From: Himantopus leucocephalus
Taxonomy: Eukaryota > Chordata > Aves > Charadriiformes > Recurvirostridae
Direction: 5' to 3'
Assembly (NCBI GenBank): GCA_003993805.1
Contig: RSEF01000014.1
Coordinates: 2,357,941 to 2,421,940 of the forward strand
DNA: 64,000 nt
Part shown: piece by piece, positions 1-13,479 of the stretch
How positions within the stretch are numbered: the stretch's first letter is position 1
Layout of the letters: every line of letters starts with the position of its first letter
Translations under genes and position numbers: made by a program
Notes under the pieces: generated by a model
What the model was told of the DNA's origin: nothing
The model's database searches: none
What the model saw: only the letters and a program-made list of their open reading frames with translations

Positions 1-2659
1 ACCCACGGGAAGCATTTCATCGTGGAGGCTGCAATTGCTCTCCTTGCACAAGCCAATCCGCTCACCTCCTTAATGCCCACGCTGCCAAAGGAAGAGGAAA
101 AATACCCCAATCTCCTGCCAGAGCTGAAACTGCATCGCTGCAAAAGCCATTGGGAAATTCCCAAAGTCCTTAAAACTTTATCTCAGCAGAGATATCTCAG
201 CAGAGCGCAGAAGAGGGGCAAGCCTGTCCCGGCTGGCACGGAGCGAGGAATGGAGTCAGGCTGGATGTCACAGGCACACCTCCCCTCATAACCCAGACCG
301 CAGTTCATCACATGAGGTGAGAAACTCTCGCACCAAACCCCCTCCTCAGTCACAAAGATGCAGTGAAGGTTCCAGAAACGCTCTGTGCTGGTGCATATGA
401 TGCAGATACTCCTTTGTCAATCGGGGACTTGTTTTCTGTGCAAACTGCAGTGTAGTGTATCATGGAAACAGCTCAGATATTTTTAGATGTGAAAATGTGA
501 ACTGGGACACAGAACAGAAAACTCAGCCAGCGTCCAGCAGCACTGCATTTTGAAGGCACTGATTAAGGAATTGTATTAATTGAAGTGCCATTAACTCTGC
601 TCTAGCTGACATTGGAAGATGTATTCCTGACATGGCTCATCCTCTTCACAATGGCTCAGAGGTTTCACTATGCATGAGGCAAGGCAGCCTAGCTTAACTC
701 AAATAAAAGGCAAAACTCTGAGACTAGATTGCCTATAAAAGTTGATTTTACTCCAGAGCAAAATGTAAGCTGCTTGAGTGTCAAACCAGAGCAGGGTCAC
801 CCTCAAAATGACCCAGCAACGGGCAGCCATCAATCAGCACAGCACTTTTATTTTTAAAGTGTATTTTTGAAGTTTCTAGGAGAAAAGCAATTAATGGTAA
901 AATCCTTTACTGCATCGATTTTAACCAAACTTATTACTGTAGGACAGCACTGTTATTTATTTGGATACAATTAAGTTTTGGCAAAGGACTGTTAAACACA
1001 TTACAAATTTCATTAAGGACAATCCACCAGATGTTACAACTGTACTTCAGAGTTAGCGACATGCTCCGGCATTAATTTGGCTCCAGATACGAGGACTTCA
1101 TTCAGCTCCTACAAACTGGCTGTGATGGGAGGTGGGGCCCGCTGGGACAAGGGTGGTCAAGAAACAAACAAAACCTCAAGAAAGACAGGAAAATACCTGA
1201 AACTCAGCTGTCCAAGACACTCAGTACTCACTATTCCAGTGTCAGCTCTTTCCGACGGAGCTGAGGTCAGTCGGAGCTGCCAGTATCTATAATCAGAGGT
1301 TTAACTGATGTGCAAGATCCCTAAGGGCTGGGGACTCCTTGTTTCAAGGGATCTCCACAGCCCATAAGTTCTCACCAATTCAGGGAAAAGCAGAACGCTG
1401 ATGGGATCAACAGCTGCCGGCGTAGCTTCCTCCTGGGGAAATTAAATGCCAGGGCACTGAACTCCGCAAGGACCCGGCGTGATTTAAATGCTAACAAGAC
1501 TTTACCTTAGGGCCACTGAGCAAGCACATTTGGGTACAGATAACTAGACACGCAGGAAATTCCCAATGTACAAGTAATACCAAAATAACTACATAGCTCG
1601 TTTTAATTATGCCAAGTACAGCATGAACAGAGCATGAAGAAACAAGCACAATACTATGCTATTAAAATATAAAAAGGACAGACAAGTAGAAAAAATGGAA
1701 GAGCAGCTATAGAGAAACAACCCAAACATCAGCCATTTTGAGAAAATATATTTTTAGACCTTTCTGAATTAAAAGGTGTAGAAGAAAACAGAGACCTGTT
1801 CCTCTCTCAGTGCCACTTGTGCTACAGTAACCGTGAAATCTCACCTCAGACAGAACTGGTATTTCTACTAAAAAGACTGTAATATGATCACCCAGGACCA
1901 AGGCACTCAATATCTTCTATTCCTTTTTCAAATGTACAAATTTTGCTCCCCAATCCATTCTTTTCAACCACTAAACCAAGCAATCTTATGATACAGTATG
2001 TGGATGACTGTTTTCTAATGGCTTTTCAAGCGATAAAACCTTTAAAAAGATCAGAAATCCCTTTCATAGTAAATGCTCTCTAAAGCCCCTCGACTGTCTT
2101 CTAGTCTTGAAACACCATGGGATCACTTGGGGATAGACCGATTTGACAACGATTCATTGACTGTGACAGTGATTTCACCACGGAGTCGTAACAATTGAGC
2201 TGTTCCTAATCAAGAGGTGGGAAACAGAGCTGAGGAGATGCCCTCGCCTCTCCTGGTCCCTTTTCTGCACCTTGCTATTGGTGCTGGAGCGGGACCGCAG
2301 CAGCCGCAGCGGCGCAGCCCGTTTGCTCTGGGAAGCGTCCGTGGAACACTCCTCAAACTAAAAGCTGTGCAATTTCCTCCACAAAATGTCATTCAAGTCT
2401 GTGGCTTTCAACCCCATTTCAGACACACACATAAAACTGAAACGTAGAATTTCACTGAAATAAAACCTGGGGAGTTGGCCAGGCTTATCGAGGAATTGTG
2501 TAGCCAGCTAGGATGTCCTTGAAGCCCAGCAGCTCATTTTTGTCTGGAAGCTCAGGAATAAGCACACCAGATGCTCCAAGCAGCAGCTCTGGATTTCTTT
2601 GGGGACAACACAAACTCAGTGCCACACAAGTAACAAGCAATCACTGTACCCAGATTACC
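1..2659. other. Intergenic, no gene seen
   Basis: AT-rich single-copy-looking sequence. Open frames are short (the longest is 89 codons) and resemble no known protein. I identify no repeat family or RNA gene. Confidence 0.6.
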
Positions 2660-2860
2660 AACAACGCAGGGCTCGGACACCGCCGCACCCCATCTGCTGC
2701 TGCACGCGCGGGGCAGGCTGTCCCCGGCGCAGCCACGTCCCCGTCGGCCCAGCCGCGGTCCCCAGCCCCAGTGCGGCCGCAGTGGGGCATCTCCCCGCGC
2801 CCCCCCCCTCCCACCACTCCCCCTCCCCGCTGGACGTCACAGACCGGACCATGTCCATTT
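2660..2860. other. Short GC- and CpG-rich patch
   Basis: A local island of high GC with many CpG dinucleotides and C runs inside AT-rich DNA. It ends with GGACGTCAC at 2832-2840, one base from a full CRE palindrome. I see no clear splice sites or recognisable protein. It could be an unannotated promoter or simply a GC-rich pocket. Confidence 0.4.
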
Positions 2861-3743
2861 CATACACGAACACCTCCAACGTGCAGCAAAGGCTACGGAG
2901 CGTCCTATCTGTATTCTCAGGAAGCCCCTGCCTAGAATTTATTCAAACTGAATCTCAGTTTAAACTCTGCTAGTCTATAAATATCTGCTAGAGGCGGGCA
3001 AAGACAACTACTTTTATGTTCTTACAGCCCTTTTTTCCCTCGTTTGGTTCATGTAGAATATCATTTTAGATGTTGCTGTTTCTCTTTTTCCCAACTGTAA
3101 ATATTTGGTTCCATTTTCATTGCTTCTTGTCCCTTATCTTTAATATCATATAAATAGAAACCTGCACAGTTTCTCCATTTACAAATACATCCAGATTCAT
3201 TTGCATGTTGAAAGCTTAAATCAAATATTTTAATACGGACATGGATAAAACAGTAATCCACTGCTGGGCTGAATTCCAAACAAATAAATAAAATAGATTT
3301 CACATCAAAGCAATAAACAATAGCAACGCCAATTACTCATTAGAATTCCCGCTCTGCAGACGTGACTGACAGGTATTTTATAAAAGCAATGAAAATAACA
3401 ACAAAAATCTCAAGCCCCCAAACTATCATTACTTGTTGTACTTCCCTCCTCGTCTAGACTATGTTGGGGTGCGTTTCCCAAACAGTTGGAGCACCAAAGC
3501 ACTTAGGGGTTAGAGTTCATTTAAATACTAAAATCAACCTTTGTGATGGGAAAGGAATCAAAGCATTTCCACTTAATTTCTAATTCACCTGTAAGACAGA
3601 AAAAAGCCGCAGCTAATTCTTTTTCTGAGCCGCCAATGGCATTGCTTTAAAAGTTGTACCTGCCTCTGCTGCAAACATCCCCCTTTCTGTGGGGATGGAC
3701 CATGAGAGTTTGAGTGCTGCCCTAAGCAAGCTACTGCCAACCC

Positions 3744-4020
3744 AGGAGTCACCGTGAGTCACACGCATCCCCGCGGCTGAGTCACAGCTCCTCCTCTGCT
3801 CTACTACTCCCTTCCAAGATCCGAGGGAGGCGATTCACTCTCACAGTAATTACGCCTGCCCGGAAAACAGAGAGCCTCGGTATTGCCAATCTGTAGTATT
3901 CAAATATTATGAGTCAGCCCTTCCCCCGAAGTCATGTGGCTGGCTTAAAAAGTCACATAGTTATAAAAATATTAAGTTTGTGGGAATTTTTCTTATTCAC
4001 TTTCTGATTGTTATTTTTAG
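3744..4020. promoter_or_regulatory. Candidate enhancer: three AP-1/MARE sites plus MEF2 site
   Basis: Perfect TGAGTCA motifs occur at 3755-3761, 3778-3784 (in GGCTGAGTCAC) and 3910-3916 (as TGAGTCAGC, a Maf-type extension). A perfect MEF2 consensus TTATTTTTAG is at 4011-4020. No gene is nearby except NPTX2 about 40 kb away. The regulatory role is inferred from motif clustering only. Confidence 0.35.
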
Positions 4021-4787
4021 CTGGTTTAAAAGCGTGTTTTTCTCTCCCACCTCCTCTCTTTTCTGCTCTCCTGCAAAATGAAAGGCGAGATTCTCACATC
4101 TTGACTCGATTTCATGCTTCAGAACAGACACTTCGTAATACACCAGGCAGGTTCAGACCACGTGAGGTGGCACCACTGGGAGCGGAGGGCCACCTTCTGT
4201 GGTCCAACAGACGTGGTTCAAGCTAGCACGCCAAAAATTCACTGCAAATTTAACATCTTTTTTTCTTCACCCCTCTCAGCGCTGTGCTGAAAGAATAGTA
4301 TTTAGCTGTGAAAGCAGGGAGCATCTCTGTATCAAGGTTTTGTGGAGAATTCGTTCCAAGGCCCCAGAAGCAGGAATACGTACTGAGCAATGGCTGTTAC
4401 CTGTGAAATCTCACTCAAATCTTGGGGCTTCCACAGGTATAGTTTAACTTTTCAGCAACAATTCACACACACTCCCCATCTTTCTCCCACTGCACAGCCA
4501 AAAGGCATTAGAAGGTGTCCAGCCCAGAAGCCCCACAGCCTCCCGCGCGGGCGCTTACGCCCCTGAGCGATGCTGTTAAAGGGCACCTACGCGAGCAGAG
4601 ATCAGGATCCGCTCCGCTTCCGTGTAAAACCCACCCAGCCTGCAGATCCGCACGGATCAGCCCTGCCAGCTCCCCGCTGCAGCCCGGCCAGGGCCGAGCG
4701 GCCAGATGGGATTTTTGGCCTACGGCCTTGACTTTGTCTCCAGCACACTGAAGTCAGACCTAAATATTATACATTGCGGGGGGGGGG

Positions 4788-4799
4788 GGCATTCAGAAT
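4788..4799. repeat. Run of 12 G
   Basis: Uninterrupted G homopolymer in otherwise AT-rich sequence. The length may vary or be misread. Confidence 0.9.
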
Positions 4800-5734
4800 T
4801 TATATGCTCGAGCAGAACGAGTACCCAAAAGAGCATCTCTGCAGTAGGTGAGTGCCTTTTTGAGTGCCTGCCTTTAGGGCTTTTCTTCTGGAAGACACAC
4901 ATAAGGCTTCTTGTAGCCTGGTAATGAAAATCCCTTCCCTTGCTGCTCTGTAATATCTCCCTACGTGTCAGAGCTCAAAGCAAACCAGCGCTGCCCAGGG
5001 CTTCATGAATACCGTAGCCTTGATCTCCTCATAGGCCAAGGCTCATGTCGGAGAGGCTGCACGCCCGCGTGCTGATCTGTCCCTCCCGCCTGCAGGACCG
5101 GGACACACGTGCTGGCTGTAGGGTTCAAGGGATGGAGCTGCGGTGGCTTCATACAGAAAATATAGGCAAATGCAAGCACAGAAAGGGAGGCAAGACACAC
5201 TGGTGCCGTTTCCACTGAAAAAGAAGAAATCCAGTATTCTCTTGAAGTAGCATTTGTTTGCTTTTTAAACAAAGCCAGCAAGTACAGAATCACTGCTCTT
5301 TTCCTTTCTTCTAGTTCCCACCAGTATCCTGAAGCTCTCTGTCCTGAAATCCTGTTGGGGAGGTGGACTGAAACCTTTGGTCAGGTTAACTTTCAGCACC
5401 TAAACGAAGAGTACATACAAGGGCTATGTAGGCTGCTTAGCAGCAGCTTCTTTTCCTTTCCATTCACAAGAAGGGTACAAAGAAGTGCACAAGAAGGTCG
5501 TCCTATTCTACAACCTCCTTCTCCTAGGAAAGGGGCAGTGCCTTTGAGTATAACACCATTTTCCTTATTCTAAACAAAAATCTTTACCAGGTATCAGATG
5601 AAAGCAGCTCTTTCTCTGTTTCATTATTGGGATCACAAGACAACATATTCTTCTGAGAGTTTTACCCCCAGGTTTAGGCATCTCTGGCTTGTTCATCCTA
5701 AAGTTTTGGAGTGTTTCCACTACTAGTAGAAGAA

Positions 5735-5768
5735 AAATCATATAAATAGAAAATCATATGAATAGAAA
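5735..5768. repeat. Two-copy 16-bp tandem repeat
   Basis: AATCATATAAATAGAA is followed at once by AATCATATGAATAGAA, a one-base mismatch. Confidence 0.8.
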
Positions 5769-6895
5769 CCAAGAGAAATCATCCAAAGGAAAAACTTGCC
5801 ATAGTGCCCTGTATACCTATATACTGTCAGAACTGAACTGAGCACCCGTATGTGGTGATACAACTAATACGCCAGTCAAGACAGACCACTCAGTTGAAAA
5901 AGCAAAATATTATACACTTCTAAACAATAATTTTCCCCACCGATGACATTTTTGAAGGAACAAACAGGAACAGCCTAACACTCACAAGTGCTTAACACTT
6001 CATAACAATGACTCCTATAAAAAAAAAAAATCATGTTGCAAGATGAGTATCAGTAGACGCAGCCACCAGCAACTCCAACTGGACTTTTGCAGATGTTGTA
6101 CTGCGACACACCTGTGACTAAGCTATAGTGAACAAGATGTTCTCAAATCCATGAGTAAAGAAGAAAATCTTACAATAGGGTAACCATTAAACCTATTTGG
6201 TGGGCAGTGATGTGTTGGTGTCTGAAAATGCATACTGTTCTCCTGTATTTAATCCCCAATGACTCACACACTCCAGTATTCTTTAACAAAGACTATGCTG
6301 GCAATTTTTAGCCCACCTCCCCAAGGCATTATCTCATCAGGAGGTTACCATAAATCCCAAGCGTCCAACTTGCTCTCATCAATGTCAGGAAAAGTCCTCT
6401 GAGACTTTTTTCCCCTGCAGGGAAGTCTTTGCATCCTCATCCTAGAAAGTCCTTGCATCTACTTTTCAGCAGTATCAGTAAAATAATAACATTGAAATGG
6501 TACAGTGCATCATTTTTAATGCGCCTGGCGAGCCCTGCGTGAATCAAGCCACCGGGTGCAGTCAGGCTGCGCTCGCAGTGCAATCAGCACTGTAAATAAT
6601 CTAAACAGGTAGTTTTGTCAGTAAGACTTTAAATCCAACCATAAACACCCTCACCTTTGATGATCCCTCCTGGTTCCCACCATGCCTACCTACCACAGAA
6701 GCCTGGTCGAAGTTGTGACATGTGGAAATACAAAGAAAAAGAACATTTCACGTGTCAGTGTGTCATTGCTTCCTTTTCTCCCCAAGGGGTTGCCCAAGGA
6801 GGGGGGAGGTCCAGCTAGCTCACTTGCTTCCCAATGGGAAGAAAACAAGCTGAGACAATCAAGTGTTTCTTTGGTGCACTTCTGCTTACTTACCA

Positions 6896-7030
6896 AAAAA
6901 AAAAAAAAAAAGAAAAAAAAAAAAAAAAANNNNNNNNNNNNNNNNNNNNNNNNNNNNNNNNNNNNNNNNNNNNNNNNNNNNNNNNNNNNNNNNNNNNNNN
7001 NNNNNNNNNNNNNNNNNNNNNNNNNNNNNA

Positions 7031-7062
<32 letters not shown>

Positions 7063-7065
7063 AGA
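6896..7065. repeat. Poly-A tract interrupted by a 100-N assembly gap (6930-7029)
   Basis: Homopolymeric A with rare G on both sides of exactly 100 N. The gap is almost certainly a failure to resolve the homopolymer or an adjacent low-complexity stretch. Open frames running through lysine or phenylalanine repeats here are artefacts. Confidence 0.95.
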
Positions 7066-10000
7066 AGAGAGATACACAAGCCTGCTTCCTCAAAACACAA
7101 GAAAAATAATACAGGAACCTGTTTGCTGATCTGAAATCCAAGACTGCCTTCCCAGTGGCTGCTATTCCCATTAGGAGCTCTCACTCTTGGCTTTCTCCCA
7201 GGTTAAGCACTGCCTCTCTCCCTTTTTGCAGTGTTTTTCCTTAATTTTTACTTCTCAAAAATATGGCAGGACATAGCATCAACCAGTCAAACCGGAGTTT
7301 GCAATTAATCTGCGGGAAAGCCCTTGTCCATTCAGCTCAGTTGCTCATTAGTTTTGTGCAGCTCATTGCCTTGGGTACCAACTTGCTGTTGTTTCATCTA
7401 TCACCACACAAAGGAGCACTTAATTGCTCTTTCTATTTACCGTAAATGAAAGAGGTTACTATATCCATCAACTTTAACCAGCGCTGCAAATGAACAAATA
7501 GCACACCCTGCATAACAGCGGCCATTAATACCTTCAAGCAAAGCAATATTAAGCCCTTTTTCATTCTGAAAGCATTAACAACACAATCACTAACTAATTT
7601 TTAGTTATGAATGTCTCAGTCCCACAAGACTTACACAGGGGCAGAAGGATTTACAGCAGTTATGTATACCTGTACGATCTGTGAGGGACCTGGACACGGT
7701 ACACCAGAAACAACACCCCATTTTTCATGCTGCAGAGCATTTAATTGTTATAATCCAAATGTCAGTTAACTACTTGGGTTTGTATATGACACTTTTAAAA
7801 GATTAAGTATTGAGGAACATGCAATTTGTTTTTCTGGGAAAATATGCCACAAAATCTGCACATGATAATTTCAAGGGGTTTGTGGTGTTTTTTTTTAATT
7901 GAATAAAGTTTTGTTACTTTTCCAAGAAATACATACAAAATAAATCATTGTAGCTGCATAGTTTATACAGGCAATAAAATATACACTGTTTAGCATTCGG
8001 GGAAATATGAAATGAATACAAGTACTGTAGAAACTTATAGCATATAAATCATAAAGAAATCTTATGGTGTGGAACTTGCAAACAACTCCAAACTCGGAAG
8101 TTCCTCATACACTCTGGATGAAAACATGGCTCAGTGAAGGTTTTTGCCATTATTGCCAGCTTTGCTTGTCCTTTTAAGCATTTAAAAACTGTTGGATTCT
8201 CCAGGCCTACGATCACACATGCATGTATGTAATATCCTGTGTTCATACGTCTAAAGGAAAGTATACCCTGTTTGCGTATTCCGGACTCTTCCGGCAAATT
8301 CCTCGCTGAAGACAAAGCACCGTCAGCCACTCCCCCGCTTGCAAACCCCCAGCGCTTGGGTTGTCCGTTTGTCCCCATCCAGCTAGCAGAAGGAAAGCTT
8401 GCTTTTTAGGAAGGAACTTTCACCAGTCGTAGCCTTACCATAAGCAAACGCTCCGTCTCTTCCCTAAGAAGAAAGCCCAAGCAGTACATCACTCATGTTT
8501 CAGGACACAATACATATGACGGCAATGAAGGACTCGATCTTCTGTCCAAACTCCGTACAGCCAGCCAGGTTGGAAGTGCCTTGAAAGGCTGGTGGCAAAA
8601 TTTAGCTTGGTTCAAATTTTGGTCCCAGTCAGAGTTGGAACACACACGGGACTGCAGGAGGGAAGCACTGGAGTAAAGCAGCCCAGAGCCCGGCCCGATG
8701 CTATCCTCTAGGCTTGTTTCTCCATTACACTGCGCCACATGTCCTCACTTATCTCAGTGAAATACGGGTGCAAAACAGCACCATGTTGGAATTTTATCCT
8801 CTCAAAGAAAAATTCCAGCATTTTAAATCTCTCACTTTCCCAAATACATCAACTTCTTCAACTTCTTTTTTCCCTTTTCTCTTTTTAAAAAGGAAAGAGA
8901 AAACATGTTTTTAAAAAAAAAAAAACAACCCCAACCCTGTAACATAATCAATAAACAAAGCAGCTGTAAAAATCAAAGCAGTAATAGGATCTCCTTGGAA
9001 GAAAGCTGGTAAGATCTGGAAATCCACATGGACAGGGTCAATTTTTTAAATCCTTAACAGAACTAAGCTTGATCTGCCATCCCTCCGCCTCTGATCGCAG
9101 TCCCTCGTTACTCTCAGCGACAGCCATTGCAAGTAAGTGTCATGAAGATACAAAACATGAATCTATATTGATTTTTCCTCTCAATCCCAAGAGTATTCTC
9201 TCTGGGAGAAGACACAGAAAGACACATGTAACACCAATAATAAGTTATCCAGAACGTAAATGAGCCATCAAAACTGAAAGCCAGATCTTCAGTCAAAAAG
9301 GAAAGCCAATCTACCCCTGCTGATTTGCAGCAGCCATCAGCCTAGCCCTGTGCAATTAGTCCCAGCAGGGTCTTTATAAATATTGGGTTTCAATTGAATA
9401 GACCTATAATTTGTATTCCAGCTTAATACAGAGACATACATACATCTTGGAAGATTTTTTCTTTAACTGTTCCCACTTTTCCAAAATGGGGTCCTTAGAA
9501 TTATTAGATACAAAATATTTTTTATTGAAGAGAAATTTGAAGGCCAAAGCTCCACTTGGATTCATTTGTCAATGCAAAATAAAAATAAATCAAAGCTCAG
9601 CTATCATGGCTGATTTCAAGAAAGCCTCCTTTTAGCTGTAGGATACATTCCTTCTTTACTCTCAGGGCACAGGGAAGTTGTCAGTTAAATTACTGGCCTC
9701 CACATTGCCTTTTCTAAATTTTGTATGACTTCATGGCCGATTTCCTGAGCAGCTGTAAGTCCCTCTTCCAACACAAGAAGAGAAATCTGGTGCTTTGCTT
9801 TATCGTGCATATCATTCACAGTTTATTTCTCTTCATTCAGTAGATTACATTAGGAAAAAAAAAACTTTGAGAATGCCTTCTCAGGGAAGACAATTTCTAC
9901 TAACGCCTCCTCAGTTTTTCCTTCACAAGACAGACATTAGTACTATGTCATATTTAACAAAGCACTTTGTAAGCATTCATTAATCATGTAGTGCCCCTGA

Positions 10001-12911
10001 GAGGCACATTATGTAATGTTTAATCTGCTCAGCCGAGGCTGTAAGTACAAGAAACCTCTCAAAATTTTATCAGCTTTACAATGAGAAGAGATGTATTTTA
10101 AATATGACCAGCGCAAGTGAGCAAGCCGTCGCGCTCTGTCTTCAGACGGAGCCACCGCACCCAGGTCCCGTCCTCAACAGTAATTTTTCCCCATCGATTG
10201 TAACAGAGCCTTGTTTAAGTTCAGAGAAAAGATGCACTTTCTGCTTCCAAAAGGCACTGCAGATTTTTTACACTCAACTTCTGGGTGCCCAAGGGTTGAT
10301 TTGCACAGATCCTGCCAGCGTTCCTTACCAGCCACGTACCTCCCAGCGCCACGACACGGGGGTGGGCTGGAGATGAACCCCCGAGCAGCACAGCCCTCCC
10401 TGCAGCCACCTCCAAAACTGTCCGCTCAGCCCTGGTGTTGCTCTGCATCCCCTTTTGTGGGCATTTCATGAGAAATAAGACCTCTCTGCAGAAAAGGGAC
10501 ACCGGACAGATGTAGCCATGAGTGACTCTTCCATGAGCTGCCTCTTCCCACGCTGCCAGCACAAACACCTCTCACAACGGGACGCCCCGGAGCTCCGCAG
10601 CAACACTCCTACTCTCCCCTCATCCTCGCGCAGGGTCAGCCAGTCCGGACCCTTTGCATCGACATCAGTGCAAGCTTTGGAGAAAATCCATCCTCAGAAA
10701 ACATTAAAAAGCGGCAGCCGTGAGCTTCTGACAGAGGCTTTGCATTGTCTGTGTCAAATAGGCTCCAACAAAGGTGTTGCATTAATTAACATTTTGGTTT
10801 AAAGAATTGCTACTTAATATTCATACATAGTGACGAAAACAGTAAAGGCAGAGGAACAGAATTCACTGAACAATTCATAGGAGAGGTCTGCGTTGTATTT
10901 TTTGTTTTATATCTTTCTTTTAAATCTGCATTATGAGTACATAAAACATTTTATACAATAAAAGCCTCCACGACTATTGATAACTTGGGCACGAAAACCT
11001 TTCCTTTTCCTCCTTACCATCAGCAGAAAGGTTCTAAATTCACAAAATCCTTGCTTCCATCACAGCCAACTGATACTTTGAAATCACCTTGCCAGAGGAA
11101 TATAAATGATCTTTGTGTAGGAACTTGAAGGAAGCCAGTCTTCGGCAGCACCTCTGGAGGTGAGTCATTTGTACCATCACGGCCACCTGCATCCACGGGT
11201 CTAAGACACACAGAGCTGCTACCAGTCTCGTTTAGATGGGGCCCTTCTCCTCCTGAGATGAATGCAGTAAGAAATGAATAAAGAAGGATCACCTTTGCAA
11301 CTCACAGAACTGCTGAAGCCTAAAGAGATTAGCATTTTCTCGTACATAGGCCAGCTCTAGCCAATCTCATCAGCACGTACTAACGAGTGAGGGCTCAGCT
11401 CCGAGTCCACACTAAATCCAGTGGAACTACTCCACATCAAGCTGGGAGCCAGCTGGATTTTTCTTTGAGAACCAGCTTAACCAGAAGTTTGCTCGATGGT
11501 GTCCCTCAGTACGTTCGTTCCCCGCAGGCACCAGGCAATGAACACAGGCAGCAGTTGAGGGGCCGAAAGTGAAGCGTAGTCAGGCTGGGGCAGGTTCAGC
11601 AGTCACGGGAACGGTGCTGCAAGGAATGGGGCAACTTGTTCATGCGGACACGCCAGGAAAACCCAAGGGCTCGGTGAGTCGTCAGTGCTCCCTGCAGAGG
11701 TGCCAGGGAACAAGCAGGTCCCGCTGTGGGCAGGTGCGGGGAAGGTCCTGAAGCAGGACCACACACCACCAGAGCAGCGTGAGAGCAGCAGAGCTGCCCC
11801 CCGGGCTCACGGGGATGACAGAGGAGAGAACCGCAGCAGCCTCTGCAGCAGGGACAGGGCTGAGGACAGGGTGGGAGGCACTACAGGGAAGTTACAGCCA
11901 GTTCCCTCCCTCCTTCCATACGCTTAGCTAGTGTTTTCCGCAAAAAAAAAGTGGAGACCCTGGCTCAAGAGAGCTGCGTTTCCTAATATGTATGCGCATG
12001 TGTTTCAGGATCAGGGTGTCCTTTTAGTTATTGTATTTTTCCAGTCATTAATGGGGAGATACTGATCTGGCCTTTGGTACAAACAGGTCAAATTTAAATC
12101 ATTCCTGACTTAAAAGTGGACAAATGCCCTCATTCCTTATTCCGTATCGCTTTCTGTGAAAGAAATTACCATTTCTAGGCTTTCTCTTCATTTCTTGTGT
12201 TCCCCTCCCATCTCCCAGTTATCAATATTTCAGTTCCACTACATGAGAAGTTTCTTTGCCACTCATGTTTCCTCTATTGCCATGGATCCCTGTGCAGTCT
12301 TTAAAACTTCCATTTTAACCAGTTCTCTATTTCAAAGTGTCTTGCTTTGTAGAGTACAAAGCTTTTTTACACATTCATTTTGTAGGGATGGACCTGCTTC
12401 CTGTATTGCTTTTATTATTAGCTGGTACATTCAGGCAAAAGCTGAACAATAGAATTAAGCTATCCAGACAACAGAGCTGTATATTTAAAGCATGCTATCT
12501 GTCCTACCAGCCTTTAAGAAAAATAAAATAGATCAGCAGGTTCACACTCGTGAGCTAGTTATAAGGGTTTCTGCAGCTCTCCTTCTTGAAAGGATCTATT
12601 TAAATGTTGTATGACATCTACTTTCTCTCTGGGAATATCTTTGTAGTGTTTCATCTTTCTTTGCCATCGAAAAAAGAGCCGGCTATGCTGCAGCCCACTG
12701 GAGGTTGCACATGCTCAGACTCCCCGGCAGCCGCTGGCGGGTTTCACGTTTTCTGACATCACTGAATCTAGCACCTCTTTTTTACCATTATTCAATGAAA
12801 TGTTCAAGGAAATAGCTTAGTTTTTGCCAGGCTTCCTGAATTCTTATTGTTCACCCATCCCCGCACTAATGCGTCCCAGCACACACACAACATCAGGGAG
12901 CTGCTGGCAAT
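7066..12911. other. Intergenic, no gene seen
   Basis: AT-rich DNA with two GC-richer pockets (about 10.30-10.70 and 11.39-11.90 kb). Scattered AATAAA motifs (for example near 7905) do not follow any recognisable exon. No transposon is identifiable by eye. Confidence 0.55.
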
Positions 12912-13010
12912 TAGTAAGAGCAGGCAATGAGGACACCTGGGCTCTATCCCAGCCCTGACACTGGCACACAGCAGTGGCACACTCTTTGGGGCAGGTCTGG
13001 GAAGTGTTTC
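12912..13010 (+). mobile_element. Possible MIR/CORE-SINE-like relic
   Basis: The segment runs TAGTAAGAGCAGGC, then CACCTGGGCTCTATCCCAGC and CCTGACACTGGC, resembling the MIR core around the second promoter box and the 'cccagctctgccact' stretch. Similarity is partial and judged by eye, so chance or a different tRNA-derived SINE remains possible. Confidence 0.3.
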
Positions 13011-13479
13011 TACAGTGCCAAGGAACTAGCTGATAATTTTGTTTAAAAGAAAAAGAAAAACTAGGCGGGGAGGGTGGGGTATTGCTTTAAAAAAGCCACT
13101 GGCAAAACACAAATCTGGAGTGTCCTCTTTTCAGAGCACGTCATGTGAGGACCTTGGGACCAGACATAGCACACTGCTGACTCACAATTATGCCACCTTC
13201 TGAGAGAAAAAAACAATAATGTAGCAATGTACGTAAACATCTCTGTAAATTCTAGAGGATGCGTGACTGGCATCTATTCCTTCAGCATAAACAGCATTTG
13301 CCCACATTACAGCTGAACCTGCCTTCCTGTTTAAATAATTTATAATAAGTCTGAAACGCAAGATGACTTGGGGAACGGAGGTTAACCCGAGTTTAAAGCA
13401 AGATATGATTCTTTAATGCTGGATAGTGGAGAAGTGGAGTACTTATGCCCAAATGCATAATATCAGATCACAGGGGCAC

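Larger units (their letters stand above)
4021..6895. other. Intergenic, no gene seen
   Basis: Mostly AT-rich sequence with a GC-richer pocket at about 4.53-4.71 kb, the 12-G run and the 16-bp tandem repeat. Open frames are below 100 codons and unrecognised. Confidence 0.6.

Noticed and set aside
6682..7184. Open frames of up to 164 codons crossing the 100-N gap
   Set aside because: They consist of poly-lysine or poly-phenylalanine translated from the poly-A tract and unknown bases. Not coding.
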